From Isoperla grammatica (lineage: Eukaryota > Arthropoda > Insecta > Plecoptera > Perlodidae), in NCBI GenBank assembly GCA_945910005.1, contig OX246745.1, forward strand, positions 42,784,933 through 42,848,932: a DNA stretch of 64,000 bases. The letters are read 5' to 3'. Under the pieces are notes generated by a model, which did not search any database, was not told the origin of the DNA, and saw only the letters and a program-made list of their open reading frames with translations. The stretch's first letter is position 1; every line of letters starts with the position of its first letter. The translations under genes and the position numbers were made by a program. Below, piece after piece: positions 60,573 to 64,000 of the stretch.

Positions 60573-60710
60573 TGCCTAAACGATAACATACGCGAGGCTC
60601 TAATTCGTGAGGTCGCCGGTTCAATTCCGGCCACCGGCAATCCTGCCTCAAGGTTTAACTCTTCAGTTATAAGACAAATGCTGTGATTCAGTCCTATCAG
60701 ACAGGAGTAT
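60573..60710 (+). mobile_element. tRNA-derived SINE
   Basis: CGCGAGGCTCTAATTCGTGA, GGTCGCCGGTTCAATTCCGG (B-box) and CCACCGGCA match the 42881 copy. The body is diverged (AAGACAAATGCTGTGATTCA then GTCCTATCAGACAG). The 5' A-box is degraded. Confidence 0.75.
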
Positions 60711-61493
60711 ACTTGAAAGTTAGTTGTGTGTAAAGTTGTGCGTATTATATTTGAATTTCGCGACACATATATTGTCATTCGTATATATGCAGTAGTAATG
60801 TATGATTAGTATGTTAGAAAGTGTGCTTGTATTCTATTGCACGTGTGGAGAGATTTTCATAACATTAAACTATTTACTGGTATCTGTCTGTAGGCTATGT
60901 AGCCTAGGATATATTTTCATGTGCTGAACACGATTAAAATGTAAATTGTAAATAATTACATACCTATTATATTGCACGTGTGGGGCCAATGCCCTGATTC
61001 CAATGAAGATTACATTCTGTACAAATATAGCTACTTTAACTTCCAACAAAATAACCAATTTATCCGCCTTGTAGGCATATTGAAGAAACAACTCCTCCGA
61101 ACGCCACTTGGATAGTAGAACATACAACATCAGTGGTGTAAAGGCCTAGTGGACATGCGTGATGTTGGAATAATGTATATACATACTTATTTATTTAGTA
61201 TCTATCCAATTCAGTAATCATCTTGTAAAATATACGAACAACAAGTGTTGCTTATATCTAGAGTGTACGGGCTGTACCCTGTACAAACACAAGCCTCCGG
61301 ATAAAAAGTAATCAACACAGTCTTAATTAAAACAAAACATAACAACAATTTACACTTCCCCAGGAGTGAGACGGTTTAGAATAAGTAGGTGTATACTCTA
61401 TAACTAAAACCGTACACGCATAATATGAGCTTTCCTAAGAATACCACCCACACGTACGTTCGCACCATTAATTACATTGCTCATTAAACAATA
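60711..61493. other. Intergenic DNA
   Basis: No gene or element recognised. Confidence 0.3.
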
Positions 61494-61928
61494 TACACAC
61501 TCATTTACAACATAGAGAAGGTGCAGCGTAGGGCGGCAAGGAAGGTTACAGGACAAGTTAGGAGATGGAGGTATGTGGAAGATAGGTTAGGGAATGTGGT
61601 AAGGGCTTATGATAGTGTTACAGCAATGGTGGGGGAACTGGGTTGGGAGTCCTTAGAGGAGAGACGGAGGAGTGATAGGATGTGTAATTTATATAGAGCA
61701 GCTAGGGGGAAGGGAGGGTGGGGGGAAATCCAGAGCAGGTTGCAAAAAGGAGTTTATAGAGGGAGGGGGGATCATAATTGGAAGTTTCAGCATCGGGTAG
61801 TGAGAAGTGATCTGGGTAGGTTTGGTTTTGTTGAGAGAACGGTAAGGGAATGGAATGAGTTACCCGAGGAGGTTGTTGAGAGCGAGTCAGTAAGGGAATT
61901 TAGAAGTAGATTGACGAAAAGGAGGTGA
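61494..61928 (+). pseudogene. 5'-truncated non-LTR retrotransposon: C-terminal end of the ORF2 polyprotein
   Basis: An uninterrupted frame enters at about 61494 and stops at 61926-61928. IEKVQRRAARKVTG (61512 on), then DSVTAMVGELGWESLEERRR, then FVERTVREWNELPEEVVESE plus a basic tail match the region after the reverse-transcriptase core of Jockey/CR1-like LINE ORF2 proteins. The typical pattern there is E-K-QRRAAR-V, LGW-L--RR and (P)RT--WN-LP--VV. The ~140 codons are the last sixth of a ~900-1000-residue protein. The reverse-transcriptase and endonuclease domains are absent, consistent with 5' truncation on insertion. A 3' untranslated part follows to a (TCTAA)n tail at 62008-62031. Codons are intact, so insertion is probably young. 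Confidence 0.88.
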
Positions 61929-62007
61929 TGAGGGAGGGTGGGGAGGGGGGAGGTTTGGATAGGTTGCCACAGGGTAGTTGTGGCCCATTTGCAGCCTTTA
62001 AGTGTTA

Positions 62008-62031
62008 AATCTAATCTAATCTAAATTCTAA
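62008..62031. repeat. (AATCT)n LINE tail
   Basis: TTAAATCTAATCTAATCTAA marks the 3' end of the LINE fragment at 61494. Confidence 0.7.
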
Positions 62032-62371
62032 TCATATTTTCCACTTCCAACTTTTCACCTTGTCTTACGCGTCGCACTGTTAGGTTACGCTTTAAATGTA
62101 CCTACCTAATGTTTGGAGTTCAAATAAAAACAAACATATTTCGATTGTCACAATTCCTAAAGACGAATACACCATCTTGAATGATGGCCGACGTCTTGAA
62201 CAAATAGGCCTACACCCTAGGTAGATTACTCCAATAAAACTCCGTGGCATGCAGGGTTTACCATGCGGGTAACGACAGATGTCAGAACGTCCCGTATCGG
62301 ATGCCAAGAACATATCGCACAGAATACACTATGACAAGCAACCGTGGCTGCTAACAAATGCTACTACTGCT

Positions 62372-63397
62372 CAGTGGCGTAACGCAAATCGCCCGGGCCC
62401 CCCCGCAAGAATCGTTTAGGGCCCCCTATATGGGGTTAATTAAGAGCCAAATATATTACATAACGAAATCAACTTTTACTTGAGCTCTAATACCCCCATA
62501 CAATCATCTTAAAATTGTTAGGTCCAGTCTTACAATGTCCCAATAACTACTTATTCGTCGAATAGCTTGTGGTCTCCATGACAACGACCAATCAAAACTC
62601 TTGAAATCCTCCAAATAGCTACAAATAACTTTCCTATTAGGAAGCGGTCTCGGCGACGAGCATTCTTGTAACTGGCGAACCAAGCTGTCAATTATGGCGT
62701 TCATGTTCAACTGCTTGATCTGCTCACAGTTCACACTCTATGTTGAGCATACTGAGAGAGCTTTAAGACTGTCTTGAGGTCTCCTCGAATATTTATATAT
62801 ATTTTTTAAATTATTTTAAAATCTGAACATAACTTTTCGGTATTGTTGCTACTGTGAACAGAACAGTACGAAATAACATGAGGGCCAGTGGCGTATCGAG
62901 TAATTCACAGGGGGGAGGGGTTGAACATCCTAAGCATGTAGGGGGTCTGGGGCGAAAGTCCCAGCCGGGGGAGGTCAATTCGCCGAAGGCGAATTTTTTC
63001 TTCATTGATGACGTTTTACACGCCTGTAAACACGTTTCAGAATCGGACAATGATACAAGATATAATATGATAGTTGTCCCCCGTCCGGACCCGTGGAAGA
63101 TTCGATATATTCAGGATTCAATATAGTTGCTTACAGGCAGTGCCGATTGTAAGACGACCGAAAGAGGAACCCCCTAACCTCATCCACCCATAAGTCTTTA
63201 TAAATATATTCCTTCAAAATTGTCCCATTCCTCCAGTTTCCTTCCCCGTATGGCCCCGGAGAAGAATAGGTCCAAATTGACAACTTTTAAAATATGATGA
63301 CGAAAAAACAAGATCTGTACTTCTGGCAAGCCGGGCCCCCCTAGACAGCGGGCCCCCCCGCTTCGCGGGGGCGGCGGGGGTCTCCTTTACGCCACTG
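62372..63397. mobile_element. hAT-type element, decayed target duplication
   Basis: Begins CAGTGGCGTAACG with GGGCCCCCCCGC inside. Ends with the palindrome CCCCCCGCTTCGCGGGGG, then TTTACGCCACTG. The flanks CTACTGCT and (G)CACTGCT share only ACTGCT. A second internal start, CAGTGGCGTATCGAG at 62886, is followed by GGTCTGGGGCGAAAGTCCCAG. It may be the left end of a nested related element that lost its right end. No transposase frame recognised. Confidence 0.7.
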
Positions 63398-64000
63398 CAC
63401 TGCTGTTGTAAGCAAACTATTGTATATTTGTCGTTTCTTTATTACAGTAAAAATATGGTTGAAAGAAAGTGTCATGAAATAGATGAATGTTAATGTTATA
63501 CCGATCTCAGATTATCTACTGTCCCTTCAATGCGCACTAATTCAGAGAAAATTAACAGAATCAACAGCGCTCATAGGACGTACGTACGTGCAGCATTTCT
63601 TTTTTATATTATTTAAATAATCGCTGATAATTATTATTCTAATATCCAATTAAATTAAAAATAATAAGAACCCCGAAAAGCCACCCCCACCAAAAGGATG
63701 TTGTGATCGGATTGCTTCCCTGCGCCGTCTCTCTCAGCAGAGCGAGGACAGGATACCGACCTCATATCCTCGTCAACTGCCTCATCATGCGCGCTAATTG
63801 CACACGCTCGTAAATGCACGCGGTCTTCCGCTGAGTACAGAATGCACAAGCATAATTAGCCACGCCCACCGTTCCAGGTAACCAATGGAAGTCGTTAATG
63901 ATCCCTAATGGACGTGTTTCAATTAGATGGTAGAAAATAGAGAAGTAGAAAATTAAGTTGGTACAGTGTATCCAGTAACATTTGACGTGTTTCGTTTCCC
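63398..64000. other. Intergenic DNA to window end
   Basis: No gene or element recognised. A minus frame of 64 codons at 63655-63849 is unassigned. Confidence 0.3.

Overview
This window looks like gene-poor, repeat-dominated nuclear DNA from an animal, probably an invertebrate. The evidence is intron-like AT-rich sequence, spliced-exon signals, pol III SINEs (tRNA- and 5S-derived), hAT, Helitron-like and non-LTR elements, and no bacterial-style operons. The species cannot be named from the sequence. The tRNA-SINE body and the abundant TAGGCCTA octamer could help place it. Most long open reading frames are stop-free readings of tandem repeats, not genes.

Layout. 1-11468: a head-to-tail concatemer of a ~1.4-kb non-autonomous Helitron-like element, with one copy inserted in inverse orientation (5549-6931). 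11681-18607: a ~6.9-kb satellite of 55/60/63-bp units. 18608-19224: single-copy DNA with an inverted repeat. 19225-20318 (35-bp units), 20319-20890 (51-bp hairpin units), 21261-21435 (41-bp), 21436-22440 (77/81-bp), 23332-23472 (47-bp), 26153-26990 (~93-bp) and 27021-28655 (63-bp) form a run of unrelated minisatellites. The 35-bp and 77/81-bp arrays resemble the A-box and B-box pieces of tRNA-like promoters, and the 35-bp unit matches the head of a SINE present later in the window. One good host exon (proline-rich, minus strand) lies at 25148-25332.

28.6-64 kb is a mosaic. It holds two 5S-rRNA-derived SINEs; about seven tRNA-derived SINEs; five hAT-type elements with 8-bp target duplications (four exact, one 7/8) plus one with decayed duplications; a piggyBac-like MITE with TTAA ends; a 316-bp near-perfect palindrome; two 0.7-kb Helitron-like copies sharing ends with the 11-kb concatemer; further minisatellites (8, 33, 57, 67 and ~146 bp units); and a 5'-truncated non-LTR retrotransposon. 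Two hAT elements keep recognisable transposase remnants: an N-terminal exon at 41341 and a C-terminal dimerisation exon at 56358.

The strongest unusual signal is the Helitron-like concatemer. Element ends abut exactly (CTAG joined to TTAGATGAGCG), terminal hairpins and subterminal inverted repeats are visible, and the inverted copy sits between A and T with no target duplication, judged against empty-site paralogues in the same array.
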